Positions 51,451 through 61,809 of a stretch of DNA of 64,000 nt are shown here, in pieces (position 1 is the stretch's first letter; the number at the start of each line of letters is the position of its first letter). Source of the DNA: Pseudoxanthomonas helianthi (GTDB lineage Bacteria > Pseudomonadota > Gammaproteobacteria > Xanthomonadales > Xanthomonadaceae). The notes below the pieces were generated by a model, which saw only the letters and a list, made by a program, of their open reading frames with translations, searched no databases and had not been told where the DNA came from. The translations under genes were made by a program, and so were the position numbers. Location: the NCBI RefSeq assembly GCF_017939625.1, contig NZ_JAGKTC010000002.1, forward strand, positions 549,592-613,591, in the 5' to 3' direction.

Positions 51451-51935
51451 GCGCAACCAACATCCGCATTGGCCAGGGTTTCGACGTCCATGCCTTCGGC
51501 GATGGCGACCACGTGATGCTGGGCGGCGTGCGCATCGCGCACGAACGCGGCGTGCTGGCGCACAGCGACGGCGACGTGGTGTTGCATGCGTTGTGCGACG
51601 CGATGTTCGGGGCGTTGGCGCTGGGCGACATCGGCGTGCACTTCCCGCCGTCCGATCCGCAGTGGAAAGGTGCCGACAGCCGCGCCTTCGTCCGCCGTTG
51701 CAACGAGCTGATCGGCGAGCGCGGCTGGAAGGTCGGCAATGCCGACATCACGGTGGTTTGCGAGCGGCCAAAGGTCGGCCCGCATGCGCCTGCGATGCGC
51801 GAGCTGATCGCGGCGGACCTTGGCATCGGCATCGACGACATCAGCGTGAAGGCGACCACCAGCGAGAAACTCGGTTTCACGGGCCGCGGAGAGGGCATCG
51901 CTGCGCAGGCAGTGGTGCTGCTCCTGCCTTTGTAG
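51447..51935 (+). CDS. ispF: 2-C-methyl-D-erythritol 2,4-cyclodiphosphate synthase
   Basis: MEP pathway step 5: cyclises CDP-ME 2-phosphate. The 162-residue protein has the metal site [23 protein letters not shown] and the C-terminal [19 protein letters not shown]. It overlaps ispD by four bases. The last Leu codon and the TAG stop lie inside the left arm of a perfect 29-bp inverted repeat, an odd but clear arrangement. Confidence 0.97.
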   Translation: MSATNIRIGQGFDVHAFGDGDHVMLGGVRIAHERGVLAHSDGDVVLHALCDAMFGALALGDIGVHFPPSDPQWKGADSRAFVRRCNELIGERGWKVGNADITVVCERPKVGPHAPAMRELIAADLGIGIDDISVKATTSEKLGFTGRGEGIAAQAVVLLLPL

Positions 51936-52017
51936 AGTCGAGCTTGCTCGACTGCTGTTGGTCTTGCTCCTTCGTAATCGGATCGAAAAGCAGTCGAGCA
52001 AGCTCGACTCTACAAAG
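51928..52017. repeat. Perfect 29-bp inverted repeat between ispF and truD
   Basis: The arms 51928-51956 and 51989-52017 are perfect complements (each contains GTCGAGC/GCTCGAC dyads and TGTAGAG/CTCTACA ends) separated by 32 bases. The left arm contains the ispF stop; the right arm ends six bases before the truD ATG and supplies part of its leader. REP/BIME-like; it could act as a transcript stabiliser or attenuator within the operon. Confidence 0.9.
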
Positions 52018-52023
52018 AGCGTG

Positions 52024-53076
52024 ATGACCGAATCCCCGACATTGCCGCGTGCCTTTGGCGCCACTGTCCTCACGGCGCAAGTTCGCACGGCGCCCGAAGA
52101 CTTTTTCGTCGATGAGCTCCCCGCGTTCGAGCCGACGGGCGAGGGCGAACACCTGCTGCTGACCATCGAGAAGCGCGGCCTCAACACCGCCTTCGTCGCC
52201 AAGGAACTGGCCCGCTGGGCGGGGATTCCCGAGATGGGGGTCAGCTATGCCGGCCTGAAGGATCGCCACGCCGTGACCCGGCAGCGTTTTAGCGTGCATC
52301 TGCCGAAGAAAATCGCGCCGGATGTCGCCACCCTGCAAGTCGAGGGGTTGAAAATCCTCGAAACCACCTGGCACAACCGCAAGCTGCCGCGCGGGGCGCT
52401 GGCCGGCAATCGTTTCGTGCTCGCTCTTCGTCATGTCGAAGGCGATCGCGAGGCCATCGAATCGCGACTGGCTCAGGTCGCCGCGCGTGGCGTGCCCAAC
52501 TGGTTCGGCGAGCAGCGTTTCGGCCATGGCGGCGGCAACATCGCCAAGGCCCTGGCAATGTTTGGCGGCCGGCGGGTCAAGCGGGACGAACGCTCGATCC
52601 TGCTGTCGTCCGCGCGCTCGGAGCTGTTCAATCGGGTGCTGACCGCGCGTGTCGATGCCGGCAAATGGGATCAACCGCTGGATGGCGAAGTCTGGATGCT
52701 CGACGGCAGCCGCAGCGTGTTCGGCCCCGAGCCATGGAGCGACGAACTCGCGCGACGACTGGCGGATTTCGATATCCATCCCAGCGGTCCGTTGTGGGGC
52801 GCGGGTGAGCTGCGCAGTACCGATGAATGCGCGCGGGTCGAGATGGGGGCGATGTCCGACGACGTCTCGTTGCGCCTGCGCGCGGGGCTGGAAGCTGCGG
52901 ACATGAAACAGGAGCGCCGCGCGTTGCGGCTCAAGGTCGCGGAGCTGACGTGGGAGTGGCTGGACGCAACGACGCTGCGACTGTCGTTCGCGCTGCCGCC
53001 GGGGACCTACGCCACTGCGGTTTTGCACGAACTGGGGACCTGCACGCAACCAAGCTTCGCCGTGGGAGCGACGTAA
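52024..53076 (+). CDS. truD: tRNA pseudouridine(13) synthase
   Basis: Makes pseudouridine 13 in tRNA-Glu. The 350-residue protein has catalytic Asp80 in [47 protein letters not shown] and GPLWGAGEL. The start is ATG 52024; an adjacent GTG and an upstream in-frame ATG at 51958 lie in the repeat. The last four residues (VGAT) and the TAA stop are encoded by the left arm of another repeat, so the C-terminus has probably been altered by the element. Confidence 0.95.
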   Translation: MTESPTLPRAFGATVLTAQVRTAPEDFFVDELPAFEPTGEGEHLLLTIEKRGLNTAFVAKELARWAGIPEMGVSYAGLKDRHAVTRQRFSVHLPKKIAPDVATLQVEGLKILETTWHNRKLPRGALAGNRFVLALRHVEGDREAIESRLAQVAARGVPNWFGEQRFGHGGGNIAKALAMFGGRRVKRDERSILLSSARSELFNRVLTARVDAGKWDQPLDGEVWMLDGSRSVFGPEPWSDELARRLADFDIHPSGPLWGAGELRSTDECARVEMGAMSDDVSLRLRAGLEAADMKQERRALRLKVAELTWEWLDATTLRLSFALPPGTYATAVLHELGTCTQPSFAVGAT

Positions 53077-53129
53077 GTCGCGAAAAGATCTACCCAGGAA
53101 CGAAAAGCTTCGCGACTTACGTCGCTCCC
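53062..53129. repeat. Inverted repeat, GGGAGCGACGTAAGTCGCGA family, copy 2
   Basis: The left arm (53062-53084) and the right arm (53109-53129) pair over 21 bases and match the arms of 12809-12882 exactly in the shared core GGGAGCGACGTAAGTCGCGA. The 24-base spacer is different. The left arm overlaps the truD 3' end; the element lies between convergent truD and the Smr-domain gene. Confidence 0.88.
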
Positions 53130-53157
53130 GCAACGGGTTGATCGCTCCGACCGCGGA

Positions 53158-53712
53158 TTACTGGCGCTTGAGCAACACCAGCACCGCGCCTGCGCCGCCC
53201 TGTGCGGCCGGCGGCGAATGGAAGGCCAGCACGTCCGCGCGCTGGCGCAGCATGCGGTCCACCAGGTTCTTCAATACCGGCAGGCGTTCTTCCGAGTTCT
53301 GCCCCTTGCCGTGGACGATGCGCACGCAGCCCACGCCGTGCGTGCGGCAATCGCGCAGGAAATCGCGCAGCAGGGCCTCCGCCGTGCGCGCGGGCAGGCC
53401 ATGCAGGTCCAATTCCTCCTGCGCGGCGTACTCGCCGCGGGCCAGGCGCTTGAGCACCTGCGGCGTGACTTCGTCCCGCCGGTAACTCAGCATGTCGCCC
53501 GCTTCCAGCGCGGCGATCACCGCATGCTTGAATTCGTCGCGTGCGAGGTCCTCGTCGCGCTCGGCCATGCGCGCCCGCGGCCGCGGCGGTGCCTTGCGGG
53601 GTGGCGCCGGCGCTTCGGGCAAGGGCTTGACCGGGCCGATGGCGGAGCGGAACAGCGCCGCAGGGTCTTCGTCGCCTTCGTGGTCGTGATCGTGGTCGCG
53701 CTGGCGGGCCAT
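53158..53712 (-). CDS. Smr-domain protein
   Basis: A 184-residue protein with a His/Asp-rich N-terminus ([12 protein letters not shown]), a Pro/Arg-rich stretch and a C-terminal Smr domain ([51 protein letters not shown]). Smr domains are nickases or RNA endonucleases; E. coli SmrA/SmrB are relatives, and SmrB cleaves mRNA at collided ribosomes. Which of these applies is not settled by the sequence. The start at 53712 (MARQRDH) is favoured over 53730. It is divergent from surE. Confidence 0.88.
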   Translation of the reverse strand: MARQRDHDHDHEGDEDPAALFRSAIGPVKPLPEAPAPPRKAPPRPRARMAERDEDLARDEFKHAVIAALEAGDMLSYRRDEVTPQVLKRLARGEYAAQEELDLHGLPARTAEALLRDFLRDCRTHGVGCVRIVHGKGQNSEERLPVLKNLVDRMLRQRADVLAFHSPPAAQGGAGAVLVLLKRQ

Positions 53713-53799
53713 GCGGGCAGGGTAACCCATCGGCGCGGCAAGCCGTCATGGGCTTCCGGTATCATGGGGCCGCACAGAAACCATGCTTGCGGACGCGTA

Positions 53800-54579
53800 G
53801 TGAAAATCCTTGTCAGCAACGACGACGGCGTGGATGCCCCGGGCATCCGCATCCTGGCCGAGGGCCTGCGTGCCGCAGGCCACCAAGTACAGGTGGTGGC
53901 GCCCGACCGCGACCGCTCCGGCGCCAGCAATTCGCTGACCCTCGACCTGCCGATCCGGATCAAGCGGCTCGACGAGAACACCATCCGCGTCAACGGCACG
54001 CCCACCGACTGCGTGCACCTGGCCCTGACCGGGATGCTGCAGGACGAACCGGATATCGTCGTCTCCGGCATCAACAACTCGGCCAACCTCGGCGACGACG
54101 TGATCTATTCCGGCACCGTGTCCGCGGCGATGGAAGGGCGCTTCCTCGGCCTGCCGGCCGTGGCGATGTCGCTGGCGGCCGCCGACCACCAGCCGAAGCA
54201 CTACGCGACGGCCGCGCGCGCCGCGGTGGAAATCGTCGCGCGGTTGAAGGCCGATCCGCTGCCGGCCGACACCATCCTCAACGTCAACGTGCCCGACCTG
54301 CCGTGGGACGAAGTGCGCGGCTTCGAAGTCACCCGGCTCGGCAACCGCCATCGTTCCGAAGCGTGCATGCCGCAGCCGGATCCGCGCGGCGGCACCGTGT
54401 ACTGGATCGGGCCGGCCGGGCCCGAGCAGGACGCCGGCGCAGGCACCGATTTCCACGCCGTGCGCACCGGCTTCATTTCGATCACCCCGATCCACGTCGA
54501 CCTGACCCGTTACCAGGCGCTGGAAAAGGTCGCCGGTTGGGTCGGCGGCTTGAGCGCGGCGCTGGAGGCTTCGGAATGA
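53800..54579 (+). CDS. surE: 5'/3'-nucleotidase SurE
   Basis: Metal-dependent nucleoside monophosphatase linked to stationary-phase survival. The 259-residue protein begins [15 protein letters not shown] with metal ligands Asp8 and Asp9, Ser40 in [10 protein letters not shown], and [13 protein letters not shown] with the Asn ligand. The start is GTG 53800. Its stop overlaps the pcm start. surE-pcm-nlpD is conserved; in enterobacteria rpoS follows, but no rpoS is seen here. Confidence 0.95.
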   Translation: MKILVSNDDGVDAPGIRILAEGLRAAGHQVQVVAPDRDRSGASNSLTLDLPIRIKRLDENTIRVNGTPTDCVHLALTGMLQDEPDIVVSGINNSANLGDDVIYSGTVSAAMEGRFLGLPAVAMSLAAADHQPKHYATAARAAVEIVARLKADPLPADTILNVNVPDLPWDEVRGFEVTRLGNRHRSEACMPQPDPRGGTVYWIGPAGPEQDAGAGTDFHAVRTGFISITPIHVDLTRYQALEKVAGWVGGLSAALEASE

Positions 54580-55253
54580 TGTCGAAGCTGCGCCTGCAGC
54601 CCGAAGCCGTCGGCCTGGGCATGACCAGCCAGCGCGTGCGCGACCGCCTGGTCCAGCGGCTGCGCGACAACGGCATCGCCAACGAGAACGTGCTCAACGC
54701 GATCCGCACCGTACCCCGCCATCTGTTCATCGACGAAGCGCTGGCTTCGCGCGCCTACGAAGATACCGCGCTGCCGATCGGCCATAGCCAGACCATCTCG
54801 CAGCCGTGGGTCGTGGCGCGGATGACCGAAGCGCTGCTGCAGAATTCGCCGAACAAAGTATTGGAAGTCGGCACCGGTTCCGGCTACCAGGCCGCGGTGC
54901 TGGCCGCGTTGGGCATGGAGGTGTACACGGTCGAACGCATCGGCGACCTGCTGCGCCAGGCGCGCAAGCGGTTCCGCACCCTGGGATTGAACGTGCGCAG
55001 CAAGCACGACGACGGCCGCATCGGCTGGCCGGAACACGCGCCTTTCGACGCGATCATCGTCACTGCCGCCGCCCCGGCGCTGGTCGACAGCCTGATCGGC
55101 CAGCTCGCGGTCGGCGCCAGCCTGGTGGCTCCGGTCGGCGGCCCGTCTTCGCAATCGCTGCTCAAGTTGACCCGGCGCGCCGATGGCGGCGTCGACGAGG
55201 TCGAACTGGCCGCGGTCAGCTTCGTACCGCTGCTTTCGGGAACCCTCGACTGA
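54576..55253 (+). CDS. pcm: Protein-L-isoaspartate O-methyltransferase
   Basis: Repairs isoaspartyl residues in aged proteins by SAM-dependent methylation. The 225-residue protein has the motif [15 protein letters not shown], the SAM site [16 protein letters not shown] and [10 protein letters not shown]. Two adjacent ATGs (54576, 54579) are possible; both overlap the surE stop. The downstream YqaA-type gene overlaps its stop by one base. Confidence 0.95.
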   Translation: MMSKLRLQPEAVGLGMTSQRVRDRLVQRLRDNGIANENVLNAIRTVPRHLFIDEALASRAYEDTALPIGHSQTISQPWVVARMTEALLQNSPNKVLEVGTGSGYQAAVLAALGMEVYTVERIGDLLRQARKRFRTLGLNVRSKHDDGRIGWPEHAPFDAIIVTAAAPALVDSLIGQLAVGASLVAPVGGPSSQSLLKLTRRADGGVDEVELAAVSFVPLLSGTLD

Positions 55254-55867
55254 TGAAACTGTTCGGGCCGCTGTACGAGCGCGCGATCGGCTGGGCGAAG
55301 CATCCGCGCGCACCGACCCTGCTGGCCGCGCTGAGTTTCTTCGAGGCGATCATCTTCCCGGTGATGCCCGAGGTGATGCTGGCGCCGATGGCGCTGGCGC
55401 AGCCGAAGCGCGGCTTCTGGTTCGCCACGCTGAGCCTGGCCGGGTCGATGGTCGGTGCCTTGGTCGGCTATTTCCTCGGTCATTACGCGTTCGAAGCGTT
55501 GAAGCCGCTGTTCGCCGCGCTGGGCATGCTGCCGGCGATCGAATCGGGCATCGTCACCGTGCAGGCGAAGATGGCCGAGTCGCCGTGGGCGGTGTTCGCG
55601 TTCCTGGTGCTGGGCGGCTTCATGCCGATCCCGATGAAGGTATTCACGTGGGCTTCGGGTATCGTCGGCGTGCCCATGCTGCAATACGTGCTGAGCATGC
55701 TGATCGGCCGGGGCAAGCGCGTGTACCTGCTGGCGCTGGCGATCCGCCTGGGCGGCGAGAAGGCCGAAAGCGCACTGCGGCGCTGGATCGAGCCGGTCGG
55801 CTGGGCGGCGACGGCGCTGGTGCTGGGCGCGATCGGCTGGCTGGTGTGGAGATCGCAGCAAGGTTGA
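55253..55867 (+). CDS. YqaA-like DedA-family membrane protein
   Basis: A 204-residue inner-membrane protein of the SNARE-associated/DedA superfamily (YqaA branch): SFFEAIIFPVMPEVMLAPMA near residues 28-47, GSMVGALVGYFLGHYAFEAL, and the C-terminal GFMPIPMKVFTWASGIVGVP. DedA proteins are undecaprenyl-phosphate or phospholipid scramblases and help maintain proton-motive force; the exact lipid for YqaA is not known. It lies between pcm and nlpD, as in xanthomonads. Confidence 0.9.
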   Translation: MKLFGPLYERAIGWAKHPRAPTLLAALSFFEAIIFPVMPEVMLAPMALAQPKRGFWFATLSLAGSMVGALVGYFLGHYAFEALKPLFAALGMLPAIESGIVTVQAKMAESPWAVFAFLVLGGFMPIPMKVFTWASGIVGVPMLQYVLSMLIGRGKRVYLLALAIRLGGEKAESALRRWIEPVGWAATALVLGAIGWLVWRSQQG

Positions 55868-55880
55868 GGACGGATACCGA

Positions 55881-56657
55881 ATGACGAAAGCGACGCGCAT
55901 CTTCGTACTGGCCATCGCGGCCCTGTGGTTGGCCGCATGCAGCAGCACCGTGGTGCGCACGCCGTCGCGTTCGGCCCCGCGTCCCGTCGTTTCCCAGCCC
56001 AAGTACGGCGCCACGACCATCGTCCAGCGTGGCGATACCCTGTATCGGATCGCGGTCAACAACGGCATCACGCCGCTGGACCTGGCCTTGTGGAACGGCG
56101 TGGACCCGCCATACACCATCTATCCCGGCCAGCGCCTGCGCCTGTATCCGCAGGATCGCCGCGCCGCACCACCACCGGTGCGTTCCACCGCGACGACCAC
56201 GCGTCCGCCCGCGACTCGCCCGGCGGCGGGCACCACAACGCCGACGCGTCCCATCGCCAAGCCGGTGCCGCCGCCGGACGCGGACGGTTTCGACTGGCGT
56301 TGGCCGGCCGACGGCACGGTCGTCGGCACCTACGCCGCAGGCAACGCGACCCGCCAGGGCATCGATATCGCCGGCAAGGAAGGCCAGCCGGTCCGCGCCG
56401 CCGCCGATGGCGTGGTGGTGTACTCGGGCGCCGGCCTGGTCGGCTATGGCGAACTGATCATCGTCAAACACAGCGAAACCTGGTTGTCGGCCTACGGCCA
56501 CAACCGCCGTCGCCTGGTCAACGAAGGGCAGAACGTGAAGGCCGGCCAGCAGATCGCCGAGATGGGCCACAGCGGTGCCGCGCGCGACATGCTGCACTTC
56601 GAGATCCGCTACAACGGCAAGCCGGTTGATCCACAGGAATACCTGCCGAAAAAGTGA
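55881..56657 (+). CDS. nlpD: NlpD-like lipoprotein (LysM + degenerate M23 domain)
   Basis: Outer-membrane lipoprotein that activates the cell-wall amidase AmiC during division. The 258-residue protein has a lipobox (LWLAACSS), a LysM domain (TIVQRGDTLYRIAVNNGITP), a Pro/Thr linker, and a C-terminal LytM/M23 domain. The catalytic histidines of active M23 enzymes are missing: RQGIDIAG replaces H-x-G-x-D, and MLHFEIRYNGK lacks the first His of H-x-H. This is the hallmark of the activator class. It is the fourth gene of surE-pcm-yqaA-nlpD. Confidence 0.94.
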   Translation: MTKATRIFVLAIAALWLAACSSTVVRTPSRSAPRPVVSQPKYGATTIVQRGDTLYRIAVNNGITPLDLALWNGVDPPYTIYPGQRLRLYPQDRRAAPPPVRSTATTTRPPATRPAAGTTTPTRPIAKPVPPPDADGFDWRWPADGTVVGTYAAGNATRQGIDIAGKEGQPVRAAADGVVVYSGAGLVGYGELIIVKHSETWLSAYGHNRRRLVNEGQNVKAGQQIAEMGHSGAARDMLHFEIRYNGKPVDPQEYLPKK

Positions 56658-56665
56658 GGTTGCCG

Positions 56666-57292
56666 ATGAAGCGCATGGCCATGGCCTGCATGTCTCTGGT
56701 GCTGCTGGCCGCATGCGCGACCAAATCGCCAGTCGCAACCGCAAGGCCGAGCCAGTGCGGTTATGACAAAGCTGCAATGCTGGCGCTGGACGAGAACGCC
56801 TTCGACCAGGACTTGTCGAATGGCGGCGGGGGGTGGCGGAAAATCGCCAATATTGCAGGTTGCGAGGTCGCCGCTGCGGATCTGATCGCGGCGTACAAGA
56901 AAAAACACGGGTTGGACAAGCCGATCCTCAACTGGCACGAAGGGCAGATGCGCGCCTCCGCCGGGCAAACGGAGCGCGCCATCGCGCTGCTTTCGTCCGC
57001 GAAGAAAAACGAGGTGGGACAGGAGGCATGGAACGCGTATGTCGATGCGACAGTTGCGTTCCTCCGCAAGGACAAGCCGGTACTGCTTGCCGCCAGGGAA
57101 AGACTGATGAAAGTGCCGACGCCGGACGTGCTGGGGCCGGTGAAGGATGGTTACGTGGAAGTATCGATGGACAACGGCCAAAAGATGAAGATGCGCTGGC
57201 CCATGAATATCGAGGTGGTCGATGGCTTGGTCACCTGTTTCGACAGGCCTTACCGCCAAGCTTACGGCAGCGACTGTCGACCCAAACAATAG
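56666..57292 (+). CDS. Lipoprotein of unknown function
   Basis: A 208-residue lipoprotein (MKRMAMACMSLVLLAACATK, lipobox LAAC) whose mature part has several helices (QTERAIALLSSAKKNEVGQE looks TPR-like) and four spread cysteines. The family is not recognised. The start at 56666 has GAGG upstream; a GTG at 56654 overlaps nothing useful. It follows nlpD by 8 bp and may be the operon end. GC content is lower than in nlpD. Confidence 0.75.
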   Translation: MKRMAMACMSLVLLAACATKSPVATARPSQCGYDKAAMLALDENAFDQDLSNGGGGWRKIANIAGCEVAAADLIAAYKKKHGLDKPILNWHEGQMRASAGQTERAIALLSSAKKNEVGQEAWNAYVDATVAFLRKDKPVLLAARERLMKVPTPDVLGPVKDGYVEVSMDNGQKMKMRWPMNIEVVDGLVTCFDRPYRQAYGSDCRPKQ

Positions 57293-57381
57293 CAGGGAGG
57301 ATGGATGGAGCGCAGCGATACCCATCTTTGCCGTGTATCAGGTGCTGCGGGATCCCCGCAGCATAGACAGGAGGGGTCGAG

Positions 57382-57635
57382 ATGAACGACATCCGTTTTT
57401 CGGACGATGAGAAGGCTGCCATCACCCGCAAGGTGCAGCTGTATTTCTCGGAAGAGCTGAAACAGCAGATCGGCCGTTCGACGCCGAATTCCTGATCGAT
57501 TTCTTCGCCAAAGAGGTCGGTGCGTATTTCTACAACGCCGGTGTGCGTGATGCCCAGGCGGTCTTGTCGGCCAAGGTCGAGGATCTCCAGGACGTGTTGT
57601 ATCAGTTGGAAAAGCCCACCGAATTCAACCGCTGA
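57382..57635 (+). pseudogene. Frameshifted DUF2164-family gene
   Basis: A good ribosome site (AGGAGGGG) precedes ATG 57382. The first frame gives MNDIRFSDDEKAAITRKVQL, YFSEELKQQIG, then runs off the family and stops at 57493-57495. Restoring one missing base near 57475-57476 continues FDAEFLIDFFAKEVGAYFYN and AGVRDAQAVLSAKVEDL to a stop at 57633-57635, giving about 84 residues that match the DUF2164 pattern (acidic start, YF-EEL---IG, LLDFF--E-G---YN-A--DAQ). The gene is therefore broken by a one-base deletion or is a sequencing error. Function is unknown. The 3' end overlaps the convergent M15-type gene by 11 bases. Confidence 0.85.
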
Positions 57636-58236
57636 CCCTCGTGCATAACGACGTCTTGCGCGTGTAGTCGTAGCCCCAGGTGCGAAAACCCGAGGTGTCG
57701 ATATGGATCTTGTCGGCGTCGTAGAAACCCAGCCCGAGTTTCAGTGCGGGCCCATGTCGTTGCCACCACGCGCAAAGCCGCGCGACTTCGCTGGGAGTGG
57801 CCCGTGCAAGGTCGAAATCCAGCGCGTTGTTCGCCAGATGCTTGCTGCGCGAACTGCCGCCTTCGCAGCGATTGAAGACGGGATCGCGATAGGCCGAAGC
57901 GGTTCGCTCTCCATGCAGCAAGCCGTCGGCACGGAGCTGCTTCACCGCCGCCAGGGTCGGCACCATGTTCGCCCAGGCGCTTTCTGGCGGCACCGCGAAT
58001 TCGGTGACGCCGCAACGGCGCCAGCGCCGCCCGCTGCGCAGCAGGGATTCCATCGGCAGCGCGTCTTCGACCTTCTGGCGACGCAGGAAATCCCGGTAGT
58101 CGACGAGGCGTGCGGCTTGCGGCGTGGCGGCCCAGCCGTTGAAGCGATGCCGGGGACCGCGCGGGTCGCAACCCGCCAGCGAAACGATGGCGATGACCAG
58201 AAGGCAGAACGGGCAGTGAGCAGCGATACCCCTCAT
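57625..58236 (-). CDS. Peptidase M15-like lipoprotein
   Basis: A 203-residue lipoprotein (lipobox LAGC after MRGIAAHCPFCLLVIAIVSL) with a D-Ala-D-Ala carboxypeptidase/endolysin-type M15 fold: the zinc ligands are suggested by SRSKHLANNALDFDL (H and D) and DKIHIDT (H). A peptidoglycan peptidase role is likely. The start at 58236 is chosen for the signal; a longer in-frame start at 58281 exists. Its 3' end overlaps the broken DUF2164 gene. Confidence 0.82.
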   Translation of the reverse strand: MRGIAAHCPFCLLVIAIVSLAGCDPRGPRHRFNGWAATPQAARLVDYRDFLRRQKVEDALPMESLLRSGRRWRRCGVTEFAVPPESAWANMVPTLAAVKQLRADGLLHGERTASAYRDPVFNRCEGGSSRSKHLANNALDFDLARATPSEVARLCAWWQRHGPALKLGLGFYDADKIHIDTSGFRTWGYDYTRKTSLCTRVSG

Positions 58237-58294
58237 CGTGCGTGCCGTCCCATGACGGATGTCCCCTTCGGCCCCACCCATCCTACAGCCAGAT

Positions 58295-58363
58295 GTAGAG
58301 CGGGCCTTGGCCCGCCATCCCGCAGCAGTTGTGGGCCGCGCGGCGGGCCAGGGCCCGCCCTAC
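58295..58363. repeat. Palindromic repeat, GTAGGG(C/T)GGGC family, copy 2
   Basis: GTAGAGCGGGCCTTGGCCCG (from 58295) pairs with CGGGCCAGGGCCCGCCCTAC (to 58363) with two mismatches. The right arm is nearly the same sequence as the left arm of the element at 2-73. It ends two bases from the stop of the Mth938-domain gene. Confidence 0.75.
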
Positions 58364-58365
58364 GA

Positions 58366-58740
58366 TCACGGCGAAAGGAGAAATCCCGCCACCACGCGCC
58401 GTCCTTCGCTGGCCAGCACGTTGAAGGTCCGGGCGGCCGCCTGGTTGTTCATCACCTCGATGCCCACGCCGCGGGTCAGGCACGCGGCCATTACCGCGGC
58501 GGAAGGGAACACCTGCCTGTCGCCGGTGCCCAGCACCACCAGTTCCGGATCCAGCGCCAGCAGCGGCGCCAGGTCGTCGGCGGCCAGCGGCTCGCCGGCG
58601 CGCACCGGCCAGTCTTCGACCAGTTGCGACGGGGCCAGGATGAAACTGGCGTTCAGGACCCGGTCGTTGACCCGCGCACTGTGGCCATCGGCGCTGCGCA
58701 GGGCGAAGGCGTAATCGGGGCGCTCGTGGTTCAGCTGCAT
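58366..58740 (-). CDS. Mth938/DUF498-domain protein
   Basis: A 124-residue protein of the Mth938-like family (PF04430): YAFALRSADGHSARVNDRVL, ELVVLGTGDRQVFPSAAVMA, and GIEVMNNQAAARTFNVLASE are typical. Human NDUFAF3 (complex I assembly) is in this family, but bacterial members have no firm function. The gap to yhbY is 7 bp on the same strand, so they form a small operon. Confidence 0.9.
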   Translation of the reverse strand: MQLNHERPDYAFALRSADGHSARVNDRVLNASFILAPSQLVEDWPVRAGEPLAADDLAPLLALDPELVVLGTGDRQVFPSAAVMAACLTRGVGIEVMNNQAAARTFNVLASEGRRVVAGFLLSP

Positions 58741-58747
58741 GGCCGGA

Positions 58748-59053
58748 TCAGCCGCGCGGCAGGACGATCTGCCGCTTGTCCCGGGCGGGACGGTAGAGGA
58801 TGGCCACGTGGCCGATGCGCTGGACCAAGGCTGCGCCGGTCTGGGCGACGATGTCGCGGACCATCGCGTCGCGGGTTTCCCGGTCTTCGGCCGCGACCTT
58901 GAGCTTGACCAGTTCGTGGCGTTCCAGCACCTCGTCCAGCTCGGCCAGGAAGGCCGGGGTGACGCCCTTGCCGCCGGTCTGCAGCAGGGCCTTCAGGTCG
59001 TGCGCCTGGCCGCGCAGGAAACGGTTCTGGGCGTTGGTCAGGACGACGGACAT
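58748..59053 (-). CDS. yhbY: Ribosome-assembly RNA-binding protein YhbY (CRM domain)
   Basis: A 101-residue CRM-domain protein that binds pre-50S particles. The pattern LTNAQNRFLRGQAHDLKALL, QTGGKGVTPAFLAELDEVLE, ELVKLKV and GHVAILYRPARDKRQIVLPR is diagnostic. It is divergent from rlmE with 93 bp between, a conserved pairing (yhbY/rlmE-ftsH). Confidence 0.95.
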   Translation of the reverse strand: MSVVLTNAQNRFLRGQAHDLKALLQTGGKGVTPAFLAELDEVLERHELVKLKVAAEDRETRDAMVRDIVAQTGAALVQRIGHVAILYRPARDKRQIVLPRG

Positions 59054-59146
59054 GCGGAAAACGGGTGGTGATGGGGGTTCAGGGTATCATGCGGGCCCTG
59101 TTCACCGCCTTCATACGGCCCTTTCCGCACGGGAAAGGGACAAGCC

Positions 59147-59779
59147 ATGGCCACCCGCAGCAAAAGCAGCCAACGCTGGCTCAAGGAGCACTTTTCCGAC
59201 CCCTACGTGAAGAAGGCGCAGGCGGAAGGGATGCGTTCGCGCGCGGCCTACAAGCTGGAGGAGCTGCTGGCCCGCGACCGGTTGCTGAAGCCGGGCATGG
59301 TCGTGGTCGACCTGGGCGCGGCCCCGGGCGGCTGGTCGCAGTTCGTCCGCCAGGCCCTGGGCGACACCGGCCGGGTCGTGGCGATGGACATCCTGGAGAT
59401 GCCGCCGCTGGCCGGAGTGGAGTTCCTTCATGGGGACTTCAGGGAAAACAGCGTGTTATCGCAGCTGGAGGCGATGCTCGCCGGGCAGCCGGTGGACCTT
59501 GTTCTGTCGGATATGGCCCCCAATAAGAGTGGCATGGATGCGGTGGACCAGCCGCGGGCGATGCACCTGGCCGAACTGGCGATGGATTTCGCTGACGGTC
59601 ATCTCAAGCCCGGCGGTGCGTTCCTGATCAAGCTGTTCCAAGGCGTGGGTTTCGACGACTACGTCCGGGAGCTGCGCCGGCGCTACGAGCGCGTGGCGAT
59701 CCGCAAGCCGGACGCCTCGCGCAAGCGGTCGCCGGAAGTCTATGCGCTGGGCCAGGGCAAACGGCACAGGCCTGTGTGA
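59147..59779 (+). CDS. rlmE: 23S rRNA (uridine(2552)-2'-O)-methyltransferase
   Basis: Heat-shock-type methyltransferase (FtsJ/RrmJ) that methylates U2552 in the ribosomal A loop, needed for 50S maturation. The 210-residue protein has the K-D-K-E tetrad in RAAYKLEEL, LSDMAPNKSG, LIKLFQG and SPEVYALG, plus the SAM motif VVDLGAAPGGWSQF. It precedes ftsH by 33 bp, the usual pair. Confidence 0.97.
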   Translation: MATRSKSSQRWLKEHFSDPYVKKAQAEGMRSRAAYKLEELLARDRLLKPGMVVVDLGAAPGGWSQFVRQALGDTGRVVAMDILEMPPLAGVEFLHGDFRENSVLSQLEAMLAGQPVDLVLSDMAPNKSGMDAVDQPRAMHLAELAMDFADGHLKPGGAFLIKLFQGVGFDDYVRELRRRYERVAIRKPDASRKRSPEVYALGQGKRHRPV

Positions 59780-59812
59780 ACCAGTTGAAGTAAGGTGGGA
59801 CGGTAGGGAACG

Positions 59813-61744
<1,932 letters not shown>

Positions 61745-61767
61745 AGCGCGTTGCCAGTTCGACGACG

Positions 61768-61800
61768 AAAGGCCAGACTCCCGTCTGGCCTTTCTTTTTT
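61768..61800 (+). terminator. Terminator-like hairpin between ftsH and folP
   Basis: A perfect 11-bp stem AAAGGCCAGAC/GTCTGGCCTTT with a TCCC loop, followed by CTTTTTT. It ends nine bases before the folP ATG, so folP must be read from transcripts that pass or start within it. No Shine-Dalgarno sequence is visible for folP. Confidence 0.9.
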
Positions 61801-61809
61801 CCGACCGCA

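Noticed and set aside
57342-57362. Hairpin GCTGCGGG/CCCGCAGC as a terminator after the lipoprotein gene.
   Set aside because: There is no T-run after it and the DUF2164 ribosome site follows at once; left unassigned.
56658-57381. rpoS after nlpD as in enterobacteria.
   Set aside because: The sequence after nlpD encodes a small lipoprotein and a broken DUF2164 gene; no sigma-factor signature is present.
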